Below are positions 5,804 to 7,069 of a stretch of DNA of 7,069 nucleotides, one piece after another. The notes under the pieces were generated by a model. The model saw only the letters and a list, made by a program, of their open reading frames with translations, was not told the DNA's origin and ran no database searches. Every line of letters begins with the position of its first letter. The first letter of the stretch is position 1. Origin of the DNA: an uncultured Xanthobacteraceae bacterium (GTDB lineage: Bacteria > Pseudomonadota > Alphaproteobacteria > Rhizobiales > Xanthobacteraceae); the NCBI GenBank assembly GCA_955652925.1, contig CATPCO010000408.1:1-7069 (forward strand), in the 5' to 3' direction. The position numbers and the translations under genes are program-made.

Positions 5804-7069
5804 TCAACCCTTCTTGTATGCGGCCGTCGCGCGATCGACCTCTGCTGCGGCTTCGTCAAGCGATGTCTTGATATCGGCGTTGTTGAGCATGATGCGCTGC
5901 ACCGCGCGATGCATGGCGTCGGCCAGCTCGTTATAGACCAGAGTTCGCGGTAGAAACACGCCGCGGTCACGCGCTGCAATGAACTGGTCGACGTCAGGGA
6001 AAGCCTTCACGGCAGGATTGTCGACCCAGCCACTCTTGCGCGCCATGGTAAAGGGCGCCGTGTCGTTCCAGCAATCGACCGGATCACTCATGATGAAACG
6101 GTAGAGATCGTGCAGCACCTCCTGCTGGTCCGGCGGGATTTGAGCATTAATGACGAGATTAAAGCCGTAGGTGCTCGAATAGCCCTTCCCTGTCTCGACG
6201 CCGGGGTACTGGACCTCGCGGTAGTAGTGCTCTGCCATCATGTCGGCGTTCTGCGCCTTGATCAGCGTTGGCGGGATCGGGTGACAGAAGAACATCGAGA
6301 CGCGCTCCTTGAACCAGTCAAGCTGCGGTAGCGGATTGGTGGCGATGGAATCAGCGGGATCCTCGGCGCCATATTGTTTGGCAATCGAGGCACGGATCGT
6401 CATCGCTTTCACGCCGGCCGCGTTGTTGACGGTGCATTTGCCACTGGCGTCGAACCAGGCGCCACCACATTGCAGCAGGATCGGATTGAACTGGATCATA
6501 GTCCAGGGTGCCGCATGCATCGCGAACTTGAAGCCTTGACGCGTGAACTTGGCTCCATCCTTGATGGTCAGGCGCTTGGCCGTTTCTCCTAATTGCTCCC
6601 AGTTTTGCGGCCAGTCCTTGTTCGGATCGAGCCCGACTTGCTTGAACTGCTTGGTGTTGAGGTAGTTGCAATAGCCATAGAACCACAGCGGGTAGCCGTA
6701 GGTCTTCCCATCCTTGGTAGCGCCAGCGACGAACGCGGGCGCGTAGTCATCGGTAAAAGCCTTGAATGACGAATAGCCAAGGCGCGTCACGTCAAGCGGG
6801 CTGATCAGGCCCTTATCAAGCCAGATCGGCATCAGCCAATCCTGACTGACGAATCCTTCGGGGGCGGTCCCCGTGGCGAATCCTACGCTGAGCTTCTTGC
6901 CGAGATCGCCGAACGGAAACCATTGGAAGTCGACCTTCACATTCGGGTTCTTGTCCGTGAACAGCCTGAGGCGCTTGTTGAGCCACGGGCGCTGCTGCGG
7001 GTTATCGAAGGTCCAAAAGGAAAGACTGATCGGCGCTTTGCCTTGCGCGTATACCCGGTGCTCGAGCCC
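5804..7069 (-). CDS. Family 1 extracellular solute-binding protein of an ABC importer, 5' truncated
   Basis: This is the periplasmic receptor of the CUT1-type importer encoded just downstream. The frame is open to the window edge, giving 421 visible residues; the GTG at 6940 is an internal valine in KNPNVKVDFQW, not a start. The visible N-terminus GLEHRVYAQGKAP looks like the end of a signal peptide with a cut after VYA (residue 8), so probably only about 20-30 residues are missing. SLSFWTFDNPQQRPW (15-29) is followed by the family 1 pattern of a first beta strand, a surface helix ending in FTDKNP and a strand VKVDFQWFP. The Trp- and Tyr-rich middle (SQDWLMPIW, YGYPLWFYGYCNY) would suit stacking on a sugar-like ligand. 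The C-terminal helices end in DEAAAEVDRATAAYKKG. A 170-base gap holding the repeat element separates it from the permease gene. The ligand is unknown. Confidence 0.92.
   Translation of the reverse strand, partial: GLEHRVYAQGKAPISLSFWTFDNPQQRPWLNKRLRLFTDKNPNVKVDFQWFPFGDLGKKLSVGFATGTAPEGFVSQDWLMPIWLDKGLISPLDVTRLGYSSFKAFTDDYAPAFVAGATKDGKTYGYPLWFYGYCNYLNTKQFKQVGLDPNKDWPQNWEQLGETAKRLTIKDGAKFTRQGFKFAMHAAPWTMIQFNPILLQCGGAWFDASGKCTVNNAAGVKAMTIRASIAKQYGAEDPADSIATNPLPQLDWFKERVSMFFCHPIPPTLIKAQNADMMAEHYYREVQYPGVETGKGYSSTYGFNLVINAQIPPDQQEVLHDLYRFIMSDPVDCWNDTAPFTMARKSGWVDNPAVKAFPDVDQFIAARDRGVFLPRTLVYNELADAMHRAVQRIMLNNADIKTSLDEAAAEVDRATAAYKKG

Noticed and set aside
6938..6940. GTG as start of the solute-binding-protein gene
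   Set aside because: The 43 upstream codons encode a plausible signal-peptide end and the conserved first strand and helix of the family, so this is an internal valine.

Overview
The window looks like chromosomal DNA of an alphaproteobacterium of the Rhizobiales, most like the Bradyrhizobium/Rhodopseudomonas/Xanthobacteraceae group. I infer this from the GC-rich codon use, the close fit of the proteins to families common in that group, and a palindromic intergenic repeat of a style I associate with those genomes. No taxonomic search was possible.

Left part, + strand (2-2062 and 2201-2956): the 3' two thirds of the gene for the molybdenum (or tungsten) catalytic subunit of a formate dehydrogenase, cut by the window start. 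After 138 bases comes a complete gene for a secreted ModA-like periplasmic binding protein. The enzyme uses cysteine, not selenocysteine, at the metal site. The binding protein has the ModA fold, but the residues that hold molybdate in E. coli ModA do not appear conserved. Its role in metal supply to the neighbouring enzyme is therefore only a hypothesis.

Right part, - strand (7069 down to 2971): four genes in one direction that look like one operon. In transcription order they are a family 1 extracellular solute-binding protein (5' end cut by the window edge), a UgpA/MalF-type permease, a UgpE/MalG-type permease overlapping it by 4 bases, and a 3-hydroxyisobutyrate dehydrogenase-like NAD(P)-dependent oxidoreductase 6 bases further on. 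Together they suggest uptake of a sugar-like or polyol-like solute by a CUT1-type ABC transporter, followed by oxidation or reduction of a hydroxy-acid or semialdehyde intermediate. No ATPase gene lies in the window. The two gene groups converge with only 14 bases between their stops.

The most unusual structure is a 152-base inverted-repeat element (5637-5788) between the binding-protein gene and the first permease gene. Its two 59-base arms each contain a further hairpin. It sits where REP elements sit in the malE-malF interval of enterobacteria, and it overlaps the possible start codons of the permease, so that start is uncertain. I found no RNA genes, CRISPR array, transposase or phage gene, and no convincing new system; most of the window is ordinary metabolism and transport.
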